DNA of 64,000 bases, taken from JANJWP01 sp964482035 (GTDB taxonomy: Bacteria > Patescibacteriota > Gracilibacteria > BD1-5 > UBA2023). Below are positions 30,862-43,300 of this stretch, piece after piece. Location of the stretch: assembly GCA_964482035.1 (NCBI GenBank), contig CAYZVC010000001.1:558001-622000 (forward strand), in the 5' to 3' direction. The notes under the pieces were generated by a model that did no database searches, had not been told where the DNA came from, and saw only the letters and a list, made by a program, of their open reading frames with translations. Each line of letters begins with the position of its first letter. Within the stretch, counting starts at the first letter, position 1. The position numbers and the translations under genes are program-made.

Positions 30862-33357
30862 ATGTCCGACAAAGAACGAACCTCGCCGAGCCCGATGCCC
30901 ACGAACCCGATCGAAACCGCCGACATCTGATCCGACGGAACCGAAACGGCGTCCGACCGTCGCATTCGCGAATTCACCCTCAGGGAACTCGAAAAGAGTA
31001 AGAAAACTCTCCCGAAAGAACGGTACGAAGCCCTCGTGAAAGCCGTTGGGGACATTTTGCGCACGCACTACGAACGCGAGGAAGAAGTCCATGAAAGCGT
31101 TCGGACCAAAATTGCCGAATTCAAGAGCGAGGTCGATTCGAAGGGCGAACCGGGATGTTTGCGGAACAAATTCGATCCCGTGAAGATTAACGGGCGCGAA
31201 ACCGCGGAATACCTCACGGACGCCACTTCGACTCCGGAAAAATTCGAAGCTTTCAAAAGGCTTCTCGCCTCCGACGAAGAACTCATGGCGGGATTCATCC
31301 GCTACTGGGTGCTGCTCGACATGCGGGGGGAGGTTTCGAACTACAGCAACGTGAAACGCATCATGGCACAGAACCGCGGTGCCGACGGAGTGGCCAAGCT
31401 GGACGCGTTCCATAGGGATACCGTCGACTCGATGGGAATCGTCCTCAATGACGAAACTTTGAACGTGCGGCGCGGAGGGTCTACCGAACAAAAGAACGGG
31501 GGCGTGGTCGAACAGATGAAAGTGAAATACAATTTCTACCTGAAAAAGGACGGAAAATACCACGAACGCGAAGGGAACAAAGTATCCAAAGACTTCGCGG
31601 CAATAACTGGCGGAGCTTCCCTCTCCGGATTCCGAAACGAAGAGATCGCGGACGTCTTTTCATACGCGTACGCACACTCGAACAAATACCCCCTCACGAA
31701 CGAATCGGCTCGCATTCCTGACGCGATCTCTAAGATCAAGGCCAGGTTCGCGCACGATCCGGCCGGACTCATCGCGATTTCCGAATGATGGGGCGGAAAT
31801 CTCGCGAAGACCAAGCCGCCCATCGACACGAGGCTTCAGGTAGGCGACGCGAAGAGCATAAAGAAAGAATTCATCACGACGGCCAAGGAAGCCTTTGCCG
31901 AGGCAACCATGAACGTCGTCGACGATTTCGTAAAACGCCAGCTCTGAGAAGGCGCAAGCTCGGAAAAAATCGCGAAGACCGCGAACGAAATCCAGTCCGT
32001 CATCGAAAACACGTCGGCCACCCCCCAGACGAACTACTTCGCCGTAGTCGGAGGAAAAATCCAGAAGATTCTCGAAAAGGCGGGAGCGAAAAACCTTTCG
32101 GACAAGGACCATCTCGCGTTCATCCGGAGCGTTCTCGAAGTGGACGTCGCAAGCAAACGATTCGACGCGAAGAACGATCCGAAAGAGGCGAAATACCTCG
32201 AAGCGTTCCAAAATTGCAAGGAAGCTTCGGACGTCGAAGCGGTCAAGGCCAAGCTCCTGAAAGCGAATCCGGGCGACAAGGACGCGATAGGACGGCACGC
32301 AAGTTTGAAAATGAAGTCGCTCGCGACGGAAGCATTCGGTTCGGGAACGTATTTCTGAGGTTTTAAATTGGGCCAAGCCGCTTCGACTGCCGCGCTCAAA
32401 CTGAAAGGTCCGGTCACGAAATGAACCGTGGATGACGGCATGGGCCGCATCATGGATTCCGAAAAGAAACGTGCGGACGTCGAAAAAATCGCGTGACCCC
32501 GGAAAGACGGCGAAAAGTCGTACGAAGACATGACCGACGACGAACTTAAAAATATGAAGGCGTCGCTCGAAGCGAAAACCCCATTGACCGACGACGACCG
32601 AAAAGCGTCCGCGGCCATCGCCGGATATATCGCCTCCCGCAATCCCGCACGTAGGGAATTCGTCGCGATCGCGAGCGGAACGACCTACGAAGAGGTAGCG
32701 AGACGCGAAAAGAACGGCGAAAGCCTCGAGTCGATGTTCGAAAAAGCGAAAAGGGAACCCACTTTCAAGAATGCCGACGCGCACGGTGCGACGGTTGGAA
32801 AAGACGGGTCGCCTTCCGAATCGAACGCCTCGTACGGACCCGGATCGATCCCCCGGGAATTACGGACGGGACAGTCGTACGAATTCAAGTTCTCCGGCGA
32901 CTCCGCGCCCGTGGAAGTAAAGAAGACTGCCGACGCGCAGAATCCCTATGTCGTTTCCGTGGACGGAAAAGAATCTTTCGCCTGCAGCGAGAAGAACCTT
33001 CGCGCGCATCTCGAAATGGTGAAACTCCTTTGTGACAACGGGATCGAATTCCTCGCGCCGGTCTCTCGGGAAATGCTCAAAGCGGTCTCCCTGCGGGAAG
33101 GAAACCTCGGAACCGCGGAAGACGGCAGTTTTACCGACCGGGAAAAACGACTCATGCTCAAGGGCTTCGCGAGCGCCTTCGAGATAGAGGGGTTCCCTAC
33201 GGAATCCGTCGAAGTCTCCGGAATGGAAGCGTATCTCAAGACGTTCGCGACCGAACGTTCCACGACCTTCCGAGATTTGGGAATGCGCTCGAAACTTCTT
33301 GACGAAAACGGAAACGTACGAAATCGCGAAGCGTTTCTCGCGAGATTGGAAAAGTAG
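30862..33357 (+). CDS. Giant hypothetical protein, second tandem paralogue
   Basis: An 831-residue frame from ATG 30862 to TAG 33355-33357 with six UGA glycines. It is helical, charged and soluble, with no signal peptide. The C-terminal ~165 residues (VDGKESFACSEKN, EFLAPVSREMLKA, DREKRLMLKGFA, IEGFPTESV) are clearly related to the end of the third paralogue (VDGKESFSCTDKN, AFLAPVSGELLRR, DREKRELLSAAA, IEGFPHAST). The middle part is less similar. A TAAAAT box at about 30832 lies 25 bases before the ATG and may be its own -10 element. Function unknown. Confidence 0.8.
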
Positions 33358-33385
33358 GCGAAAATATTGATTAAGGAAGCGAATT

Positions 33386-33417
33386 GCGGGATAATCCGAG
33401 GGATCGTCCCGCTTTTT
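33386..33417 (+). terminator. Terminator after the second giant gene
   Basis: GCGGGA and TCCCGC enclose a small inner ATCC/GGAT hairpin, followed by TTTTT. Confidence 0.7.
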
Positions 33418-33428
33418 ACGAACCGAAA

Positions 33429-36400
33429 ATGACGAAGGACTCCCCGTCCGAATCCCAAGCCCCGAGCCTCTCGCCCTCCGGAAAGCGGTGAGTCCTTTTG
33501 GAGTTGGCGAAGAAAAGGCTCGCCGCGGTCGACGCCAAGGCCGACGGGAAAAGCGACGGGGACGAGGCGCTGAGGGAAGAAGCGTTGAAATACATCCAAA
33601 AGGAATGCCTCAACCTCCCCGACGCCGAATTCCTCAAACTCCTGTCGAAGATCGAGACCGTACTCAAACGGAAGGATGCCGAAATGGGATTGGTAAGAAA
33701 CGAATCGAAAACGGCTCTGAAAGAGATTTCGGACGAACTCTCCCTCCTGCCCGTATCGAATTTCGATACCGACGTCGCGAATCCCGAAGCGGTCGCCGAA
33801 TACCTGGCAGACTGCATGTTCATACGCGACGGTTCCGACGCGTTCTTGGACAAGCTGAAGAAAAATCCGAAATGTGCGGCCGGTTTCGTAACGAACTGGA
33901 GCGAGGAGCATCCGGTAAGGAAAGCATTGGGGAAAAAGTGATTCGCCGCCGCGGAAATCGTCAACGCGCTCGACATGGCCCACATGACGTTGTCCGCTGA
34001 ATTCACCAATGACGACGGTTCGCGGAAGGCTTTCGAAAAGACCGTGGAAGACCGGAACGAAGCGCTGAAAAAATTCGAAGGCCTGGTGAGGAACGGGTTT
34101 CCGAATCCGAAAGATCCGAAAACCGCGGAAGCTTTTGCGGAAATTTTCGAAAAATGAGGCCAATTCGCCTGTAACGACATCCTCAAGATCCTCAAGTCGG
34201 ATGAAAAACTGGCCCTCGGCATGATAGAAGTATGGGAAATGGGCGATAAGAATCCGGTAAGGGCCGTACTGTCGAAACACCCGAACGAATGGGTGAGACA
34301 AGCCTCGGATTTTATGGACGGAGCGAAATCGGTAATCGCCGAATCGTACGGTTTCGACGCGTACAATCTCCCGGACAACTTCCGAGAGGTGGCGAAAGAC
34401 CAGTTGGAACGTTTCGAAAGGCGTGGAAACCGGGCGAAAGAAGTCGCGAAATGGAACGCGGAAAACCGAAAATACCTCACGGAAAAGTGGAACGCCATCG
34501 TCACGGCAAGAATGAACGGAGACTCCGCTTCGACCGTAAAAATATGAATGGAAATAGAGGATTTCTTCGACACGAAATTCCGCAAACAGCAGGATCAGGC
34601 CAACGAATGGTTCTACGGTCTCGTGGGCAGCCAACAACCGGACGCCTATCTCCATATCCAGGCGATCGCTGGAACCAGACAACTCTTCATGAGTTTGCGG
34701 AACATGTACGGGGACGATTCGAACGCCATGTCCGCCCAAACCGCTGTCACTCCGGAAATCGAAAAGGACGTCCGGCAATACGATGCCGCATTCAGAAGCG
34801 CCATCGGCGGGAATTGGTGAACCATCTTGGTCAGGAACGAGAAATGAGACCTGGCGCCACGGGACTTTTCGGATTTCGTACGCGAAACCGCGAAAGAGAC
34901 CGACGTGCAGAAAATCCGGGATCCGGAATGATTGGCACGATACGTTTCCTATGCCTTCTCCCGGTGAGGAAAGCAGGAATTTTCTAAAATCCTGAGATCC
35001 GACTTCGGAAACAATTACGACGCTTTCGTCCTCAAACTCGCGGACATTTCATGAAAGCTCTCCAAATGAAGCGGGGAAAGGACGAAGGATTGGGGAAGCA
35101 TCGAGCAGACCCTCATGAAATCCGATCTCAACGCCTCCGACGTCCTGGACGAGTTCGTTTCGAAAGAATCGGACGAAATCCTGAAAAACAGGAAGGCCAT
35201 AGAGACCGGCGACCTGGATACGGTACGGAACCTCCTGAAGGCGAAAATGACGCCCGAAACGATGGAAACGCTCCTGGAAGCGCTCAAATGAAAATCCACC
35301 CGCGAACAGTTCGAACTCTTGCTCGATGCCTGCCCCAGCCTTTCGCACGGGGAGGTAGAGGCGATATTCACGGAGGTCAGTAGAAAATCCAAAGACGCGG
35401 CGGCCGCATACGAACGAGAAGCGGAGAGGAGCATTCCCGGCGGCGAAATCATGGAATACGTCCCGTGATTCGTACATTTGCGCTTCGCGATGGCCGACGC
35501 CGTCGAAGGAGAAACCCCGGAGGAAGCCGAAAAGCGCAAATCCCTTCTCAAAGAACTCCAAAAGGAGAACCGTCTGACGGCATCCGAATTCTTTGAAAAA
35601 TACGCGAATCACGCGCAATACTTCGCGAACGTCCTCGACCGCAAGGCCGCCTCTTCGGATTATGGGAAAGCCGGTTGTGAGAACTTTGCGTCCTGGCTTC
35701 GGAACAAGGCCTTGTCCGGAGGGAATTTCAAAGACGCCGTAGCGTCCAAGAGCCTCGCGGACGGAGCGAAGAAGCTCGCTGCAGAAAACGGGCCGGGTGG
35801 AAAGGCGTCCGACCGAAGGGGCCAATACGGCGAAACGATTGTCCAGGGTGAAAAACTCTGAGAATCCCTGCTCCGTGCGAAAGAGCGCGCCGACGCGCTC
35901 GAATCGTCAGGCAGGACGGACGAAGCGGCGAGACTCCGTGCGCAAGCCTTCGGAGACGCCGGATGGTCGCTTTCCTCGGATTTGCCGAACCTCGAAACCG
36001 CGAGGACGGCAGTCGAAAAACTCGAAAAGGAAAACGGTTTCGGACTCGGGGACGCGAAAAAACGGGCGGAATCCCCCGTAGGAGAGAACGGGAAACCCGG
36101 TATCGATACCGTATCCTGAGCCAACCGTTCATCGCCGGAATACGTCGCCTCCGTCATCGCTGCGGAACTTGCCGTCTGACGCACGGTACGGGTGCCAGTA
36201 GGAAACGAATCGACCACCGTAACGGTTACGAAGACAGGTGACGGCGCAGAACCGTACCGCGTGAACGTCGACGGGAAAGAATCCTTTTCCTGTACGGACA
36301 AAAACCTCGCTGCGAATCTCCAAATGGCCGACCTCCTTTCGAAGAACGGCCTCGCGTTCCTCGCTCCGGTTTCCGGCGAACTCCTTCGAAGGTCGAGCGT

Positions 36401-36662
36401 CGCCAAAGGAAATCTGGCCACGGCCGCAGACGGCGACTTCGGCGATCGCGAAAAACGCGAACTCCTCTCGGCGGCGGCGAAAGCCCTGAAAATCGAAGGT
36501 TTCCCGCACGCGTCGACCGACCTTTCCGAAATGTCGGCGAGACTCTCGAGGATTTCCCGGGACGAAAATGCCAGCATCCGCGAAATCGCAATCCGCAACG
36601 GCGTCCTCGACGAATCGGGAAACCTGAAAAACCGCGAAGAGTTCCTTGCCTCGGCAACCTAA
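33429..36662 (+). CDS. Giant hypothetical protein, third tandem paralogue
   Basis: A 1,077-residue frame from ATG 33429 to TAA 36660-36662 with about fifteen UGA glycines. The N-terminal module has ECLNLPDAEFLKLLSKIE, matching the first paralogue. The middle is rich in helices with E/K/A (ERADALESSGRTDEAARLRAQ is typical). The C-terminal domain is shared with the second paralogue. There is no signal peptide and no membrane helix. It lies directly upstream of rpoB but has its own terminator, so it is probably not cotranscribed with it. The protein is unrecognised; a structural or scaffolding role would fit the composition but is only a guess. Confidence 0.8.
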
Positions 36663-36684
36663 TCCCGAAGCGAAAATCCCCACG

Positions 36685-36714
36685 CCTCCGCCTTGACCGC
36701 GGAGGTTTTTTCGA
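36685..36714 (+). terminator. Terminator after the third giant gene
   Basis: CCTCCGC, a 7-base loop, GCGGAGG, TTTTTT. Confidence 0.88.
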
Positions 36715-36813
36715 TATATTGGGGCGTAAGAAGTTCCGCTACTCGCCAACCGATTGCGTTCCTGATAATGGCGAGGGCGTATTTTTTAGTATTTTCTAAA
36801 AACTCCACCCTCC

Positions 36814-39800
36814 ATGGCAAAAAAGAAAGAGGCGGACGGAAGCGTAAAAACTCCCGCCCTCTCCGAACTCGGTGCCGTTTACGAGGTGAAGGGCCGGTAC
36901 TTCTTCACGGACGACCGCTCCATCCTCGAAATCCCGAACCTCATCGAGGTACAGACCGACAGTTATCAGGACTTTTTGAACCACCGTCTCGAAAAGGCTT
37001 TCAAGGAAACCTTTCCGATCCAAGACTTCTCGGGCGAAAAGATCGACATCTACTACAAGGGCTTCACCCTCGACGAACCGAAGCACTCCGTAGCGGACGC
37101 CAAGCGCAAGAACCTCAACTTCGAGGCCCCGCTCAAGGTCCGTCTCGAAATGCTCAACAAGCAGTCGGGCGAAATCAAGGAACAGGACGTCTACATGGGC
37201 GGACTCCCCCTCATGACCGAGAAGGGAACCTTCGTCATCAACGGCGTAGAACGCATCATCGTCAACCAGATCATCCGCTCCACCGGCATGTTCTTCGTAC
37301 CGGACCCCAAAAATCCGGGCGCTTTCGCGATGAAGGTCATCCCGCAGAAGGGATCCTGGTTCGAAATCGAAATCGAAAAGAAGGGCGTCATCAACGTCAA
37401 GATCGACAAGAAGCGTAAGATTCCGGTATCCGTACTCCTCCGTGCGTACGGTCTCGAAAACGACTCCGACATCCTCGGCGCGTTCAAGGGCAACAAGGAA
37501 TTCATCGCCAAATACGTCGCTCCGACCATCGACAAGGACAAGACCAAGACCCGCATGGAAGCCCTCTATGCGATCTACAAGCTTCTCCGTCCGGGAGACC
37601 TCGGTACCGATGAACGCGTATCCGAACTTTTCCGCACGACCTTCTTCGACGTGAAGAAGTTCGAACTCGGCGAAGTCGCGCGCATCAAGATCAACCGCAA
37701 GCTGAAGCGCGACGTCGCCTACGCCGACGAAGGGAAATTCCTTTCCGCCGACGACATCGTGGACGGTCTCAAGTACCTCCTTTCCCTCATGGAGGAACTT
37801 CCGGGCCACCACTGGGACGACATCGACCACCTCGAAAACCGCCGCGTACGTTCGGTAGGCGAACTCGTCTACGACAAACTCAAGGTCGGTCTCGCCCGCA
37901 TGGAAAAGATCGCCAAGGACCGCATGACCATCATCGAACTCGATGACGCGACTCCGGGTACCTTCATCAACTCGCGTCCGATCGTCGCAGTGCTCAAGGA
38001 ATTCTTCGGAACCTCCCAGCTCTCGCAGTTCATGGACCAGTCCAACCCGCTCTCCGAACTCGCGCACAAGCGCCGCGTTACGGCTCTCGGTACCGGCGGT
38101 CTCACCCGCGAACGCGCTTCCTTCGAAGTCCGCGACGTCCACCCGACCCAATACGGCCGCATCTGCCCGATCGCGACTCCGGAAGGACCGAACATCGGTC
38201 TCGTACTCCACCTCGCGTCTTTCGCCCGCGTAGACCGCTACGGTTTCATCGCGACCCCGTTCCGCAACGTCATCCACGTCGTCGCCAACGACGGTAAGGC
38301 CGCGATCAACCGCATCACCCTTTCCGCCCTCCACGACGCCAAGGGCAACGTCCTCGTAGAAGACAAGACCCTCATTACTCCGGAAATCGCGAAGAAGCTC
38401 GCGGAAAAATACGATTCCAAAGAAATCGAAATCCGCGGATTCCTCACCAACGACTACGAATACTTCGACGCGTACCAGGAACGCGGACTCGTCATCGCGG
38501 AAGCCAATTCCCCGTTCGACGAATTCGGCAACTTCGCCGAAACCCGCATCTCGGCACGTAAGAATTCCGAAGCGACCATCGAATACGTCCGCGAAGTCAC
38601 CCACGTCGACGTTTCCCCGAAGCAGGTCATGTCCGAATCCACCTCGCTCGTCCCGTTCCTCGAACACGACGACGCGACCCGTGCGGAAATGGGTACCAAC
38701 ATGATGCGCCAGGCGGTACCGCTCGTGAAGGCGGAATCCCCGGTCGTAGGTACCGGTACCGAACGAATGATCGGCGAAGGCTCCGGCTACGCGGTCAAGG
38801 CGGAAGAAGACGGCGAAATCATCGGCGTCGACGCGAAGCACATCTCCGTACTCTACAAGTCCGGCAAGAAGGCGCTTTACGAACTCCGCACGTTCGAACG
38901 TTCGAACCACGACATGATCATCCACCAGAAGCCGCTCGTTTCGACCGGCGAAAAGGTGTTCGAAGGCGACATCCTCGCAGACGGCCAGTCCATCGACAAC
39001 GGCGAACTCGCCCTCGGTCGCAACCTCCTCGTAGCGTACATGCCTTGGGGCGGGTACAACTTCGAAGACGCGATCGTCATCAGCTCCCGCATCATGCAGG
39101 ACGACTACTTCACGTCCGTCCACATCAACGAATACGTGATGGACGTCCGCGAGACCAAACTCGGCCCGGAACAGACCACCAACGACATCCCGAACGTATC
39201 GTCGTCCAAGCTCAAGGACCTCGACGCCGACGGTATCGTCCGCATCGGTGCCCACGTGAACGGTTCCGACATCCTCGTCGGTAAGGTCACCCCGAAGGGA
39301 GAAATCGAACTCTCTCCGGAAGAGCGTCTCCTCCGCGCGATCTTCGGCGACAAGTCGAAGGACGTCAAGGACTCCTCCCTCGTCATGCCGGCAGGTTCCG
39401 GCGGCAAGGTCATCGGCGTACACGTACTCCGTCGCGAAGAAGGCGACAACCTCCCGACCGGCGTATTCATGCAGGTCAAGGTCTACGTTGCCCAGACCCG
39501 CAAGATCGAAGTCGGCGACAAGATGGCAGGACGCCACGGAAACAAGGGTATCGTATCCCGCATTTCCCCGATGGAAGACATGCCGTTCCTCGAAGACGGA
39601 ACCCCGGTCGACATCATCCTCAACCCGCTCGGCGTAATCTCGCGCATGAACATCGGGCAGATCCTCGAATCCCACATGGGTATCGCGGCTCGCAAGATGG
39701 GCATCAAGGTCGCTACCCCGATCCTCAACGGAATCCCGGTAGAAAAGATCGGCGACCTCATGGAGCTCTCCGGACTCCCGCGCGACGGCAAGGTCCAGCT

Positions 39801-40353
39801 CTTCGACGGACGCACCGGCGACAAGTTCAAGGAAAAGACCATGGTCGGCGTGAAATACATGCTCAAACTCCACCACCTCGTCGAAGACAAGATCCACGCC
39901 CGCTCGGTCGGACCGTACTCCATGGTCACCCAGCAGCCGCTCGGCGGTAAGGCGCAGAACGGTGGCCAGCGTCTCGGAGAAATGGAAGTATGGGCTCTCG
40001 AAGGATACGGCGCAGCCAACATCCTCCAGGAAATGCTCACCATCAAGTCCGACGACATCAACGGCCGTGCGCAGTCCTACGAAGCCATCGTCAAGGGCAA
40101 GCGCATCAAGCGTCCGAACATGCCGGAATCGTTCAACGTCCTCCTGCGTGAACTCCAGGCCCTCAACCTCAAGATCGACCTCCTCGAAAAGGACGCCCTC
40201 GAACAGGAAGAGACCGAACAGCTCGAACGCTACTCCGAAATCGAAAAGCTCGAAGGACAGTACGACGTCGAATTCGATCTCCCGGTCGAAGAAGGCAAGT
40301 CAGAACAGGAAGGCTCCGAACCCAAGGAGCGGACCGAAGAAGAGGAAGCGTAA
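36814..40353 (+). CDS. rpoB: DNA-directed RNA polymerase subunit beta
   Basis: An 1,179-residue protein with no UGA codons. Landmarks are the rifampicin-region SQFMDQSNPLSELAHKRR (from about residue 403), DVHPTQYGRICPIATPEGPN (about residue 442), EDAIVISSR, and GGQRLGEMEVWALEGYGA near the C-terminus. It forms the catalytic core together with RpoC encoded 45 bases downstream. In the rifampicin region the position equal to E. coli Ser531 is Thr (RRVTALG) and Asn518 is Ser. The C-terminus carries an acidic Glu-rich tail. GC-rich, strongly biased codons and the absence of UGA mark a highly expressed gene. Confidence 0.98.
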   Translation: MAKKKEADGSVKTPALSELGAVYEVKGRYFFTDDRSILEIPNLIEVQTDSYQDFLNHRLEKAFKETFPIQDFSGEKIDIYYKGFTLDEPKHSVADAKRKNLNFEAPLKVRLEMLNKQSGEIKEQDVYMGGLPLMTEKGTFVINGVERIIVNQIIRSTGMFFVPDPKNPGAFAMKVIPQKGSWFEIEIEKKGVINVKIDKKRKIPVSVLLRAYGLENDSDILGAFKGNKEFIAKYVAPTIDKDKTKTRMEALYAIYKLLRPGDLGTDERVSELFRTTFFDVKKFELGEVARIKINRKLKRDVAYADEGKFLSADDIVDGLKYLLSLMEELPGHHWDDIDHLENRRVRSVGELVYDKLKVGLARMEKIAKDRMTIIELDDATPGTFINSRPIVAVLKEFFGTSQLSQFMDQSNPLSELAHKRRVTALGTGGLTRERASFEVRDVHPTQYGRICPIATPEGPNIGLVLHLASFARVDRYGFIATPFRNVIHVVANDGKAAINRITLSALHDAKGNVLVEDKTLITPEIAKKLAEKYDSKEIEIRGFLTNDYEYFDAYQERGLVIAEANSPFDEFGNFAETRISARKNSEATIEYVREVTHVDVSPKQVMSESTSLVPFLEHDDATRAEMGTNMMRQAVPLVKAESPVVGTGTERMIGEGSGYAVKAEEDGEIIGVDAKHISVLYKSGKKALYELRTFERSNHDMIIHQKPLVSTGEKVFEGDILADGQSIDNGELALGRNLLVAYMPWGGYNFEDAIVISSRIMQDDYFTSVHINEYVMDVRETKLGPEQTTNDIPNVSSSKLKDLDADGIVRIGAHVNGSDILVGKVTPKGEIELSPEERLLRAIFGDKSKDVKDSSLVMPAGSGGKVIGVHVLRREEGDNLPTGVFMQVKVYVAQTRKIEVGDKMAGRHGNKGIVSRISPMEDMPFLEDGTPVDIILNPLGVISRMNIGQILESHMGIAARKMGIKVATPILNGIPVEKIGDLMELSGLPRDGKVQLFDGRTGDKFKEKTMVGVKYMLKLHHLVEDKIHARSVGPYSMVTQQPLGGKAQNGGQRLGEMEVWALEGYGAANILQEMLTIKSDDINGRAQSYEAIVKGKRIKRPNMPESFNVLLRELQALNLKIDLLEKDALEQEETEQLERYSEIEKLEGQYDVEFDLPVEEGKSEQEGSEPKERTEEEEA

Positions 40354-40398
40354 TTCCCTTCCCCTTTCCCTTCCCGTTCCCTAATCTCCCAACATACC

Positions 40399-43300
40399 AT
40401 GTTCCCGGACAAGAACCTCGACACCTTCCTCTCGGACAAAATCACCGACTACTCCCAGATCGGCAAATACGCGGGGAAGCGCGACATCACGACCGGAAAA
40501 ACCCTCGACAACCTCGCCGGTATTTCCATCGGACTCGCATCCAAAGAAGAAGTACGCGCCCTCTCCTACGGAGAAGTGCTCATTTCGGAAACCATCAACT
40601 ACCGCACCCAGCGTCCGGAACGCGGAGGCCTGTTCTGCGAACAGATCTTCGGTCCGCGCAAGAACTACGAATGTGCTTGTGGAAAGTACAAGCGCATCCG
40701 CTACAAGGGCGTCGTCTGCGAACGCTGCGGAGTCGAAGTCACCACTTCGCAGGTCCGCCGCCAGCGCACGGGCCACATCGAGCTTGCCGCTCCGGTAGTC
40801 CACATCTGGTACCTCAAGTCCGTTCCGTCCCGTATCGGTCTCCTCCTCGACATTTCCATTAAGAAACTCGAGCAGGTCATCTACTTCGCTTCCTACATCG
40901 TCACCGACGTGTTCGAAGACAAGCGCGAACAGGCCGTATCCGACCTCGAGAACGCCTACAAGTCTTCCAAGGTCGAACTCCAGAAGAAGATCCAGGGCCA
41001 GCTTTCCGAAGCCAACCTCCAGGTAGAAGAAAAGAAGCTCGCCAAGAAGGCCTACGCCGAACTCGAAGCCGCGCTCGTCCACCAGATCGACGCGCTCGAC
41101 GAAGAATACGCCCGCCTCAAGGACCTTCTTAAGAACCTCAAGGTCTCCACCGTCATCGGCGAACTCGACTACCGTGTCCTCTACGACAAATTCCCCCACG
41201 TATTCAAGGGCGGAACCGGTGCCGAACACGTCAAGACGCTCCTCGAGCGCATCGACGTCCGCAAGTTCATCGCCGACAACCAGACCGAACTCAAAACCGC
41301 TCCGAAGTCGAAGCAGAAGAAGATCCTCCAGAAACTCAAGCTCGCTTCCTCGCTCTTCAAGTCCAACCAGCGTCCGGAACACTTCGTCCTCGAAGCGCTC
41401 CAGATCCTTCCGCCGGACCTCCGCCCGATGATCCAGCTCGACGGCGGACGCTTCGCTTCCTCCGACTTGAACGACCTTTACCGCCGCGTCATCAACCGAA
41501 ACAACCGTCTGCGCAAGCTCATGGAACTCGGCGCGCCGGAAGTCATCCTCAAGAACGAAAAGCGCATGCTCCAGGAAGCGGTCGACATGCTCCTCAACGG
41601 AGACGTCCGCTCCAACCGCCCGGGTTACACCACCGCTACCAAGAAGAAGCTCAAGTCCCTCGCCGACATCCTCAAGGGTAAGCAGGGCCGCTTCCGCCAG
41701 AACCTCCTCGGTAAGCGCGTCGACTACTCCGGACGTTCCGTCATCGTCGTAGGCCCGACCCTCAAGATGAACGAATGCGGACTCCCGAAGGCCATGGCCC
41801 TCGTCCTCTTCCGCCCGTTCGTCATCGGACGCCTCATCGAAAAGGAAATGGCGTACAACGTGAAGCACGCCGAAAAGATCATCGAAGAAAAAGGAAAGGA
41901 AGTTTGGGACGCCCTCGACGAGGTGATCGAAGGAAAGCACGTTCTCCTGAACCGCGCTCCGACGCTCCACCGTCTCGGTATCCAGGCTTTCCGCCCGGTC
42001 CTCATCGAAGGAAAGGCCATCCAGCTCCACCCGCTCTGCTGTACCGCGTTCAATGCGGACTTCGACGGCGACCAGATGGCAGTCCACCTCCCCCTCACCT
42101 CCGAAGCGCAGGAAGAAGCGGCCGAACTCATGGTCACTTCCAAGAACATGCTCAATCCGTCCAACGGCGAACCTATCGTCGCTCCGGCACAGGACATGAT
42201 TCTCGGCTGCTACTACCTCACCAAGATCAATCCGGGTGAAGCCAAGCACGCCTACGTCGACGGACACGACGCGACCAACGCGTACGACAACGGCGTAATC
42301 ACCCTCCAGGATCCGATCAAGATCCGCATGGACGGCAAGCTCGTCGACACCACCTACGGACGCTACCTCTTCAACGACATCGTTCCGGCCGAACTCGGAT
42401 ATGTGAACGAAACCCTCAAGAAGAGCGCGACCAAGAAGCTCCTCGCACGTTCCTTCGACCTCCTCGGTTCCGAAAAGACCGCGTTCTTCGCGGACCGCAT
42501 CAAGAACATGGGGTACAAGTACGCTACCATCTCCGGCCTCTCGGTTTCGAAGGACGACATGGTTTCCCCGGACAACAAGGAAGAGCTCGTAAAGGGCGGC
42601 GAAGAAAAGATCAAGGCTATCCAGAAGGCCTTCTGGCACGGATACCTCACCGAACGCGAACGTTACGAACAGTCCATCAAGGTATGGTCGTCCGTAAAGG
42701 GCAAGATCGAAGACGAAATGAAGCAGTACTACACGACGTCCAACCCGATCTTCAACATGATCGACTCCGGCGCGCGTGGTAACTGGGGCAACGTCACCCA
42801 GCTCTGCGGAATGAAGGGTCTCGTAGCTTCCCCGTCCGGCAAGATCATCGAACTTCCGATCAAGGCGAACTACAAGGAAGGCCTCTCGGTTCTCGAATAC
42901 TTCATCAACACCCACTCGGGACGCAAGGGTAAGGCCGACACGGCTCTTAAGACCGCCCAGTCCGGTTACCTCACCCGCCGTCTCGTCGACGCTGCGCAGA
43001 ACGTCCTCGTCCGCGAGCACGACTGCGGAACCCACCACTACGAAGACATCTACCGCGAGACCTCCAAGTCCGTGTTCCGCGAATCGTTCGAAGACCGCGT
43101 CTTCGGAAAATTCCTCGCACGCGACGTGGTCGAAGGCAAGAACGTCATCGTCGAAGGCGGAACCCTCATCACCAAGGACGTCCTCAAGGCGATCCTCGAC
43201 TCGAAGGCCGAATTCGTATCGGTACGCTCCATCCTCACTTGTGAAACCGAGGAAGGCGTCTGCCAGAAATGTTACGGTCTCGACCTCGGCCAGAACGCCA

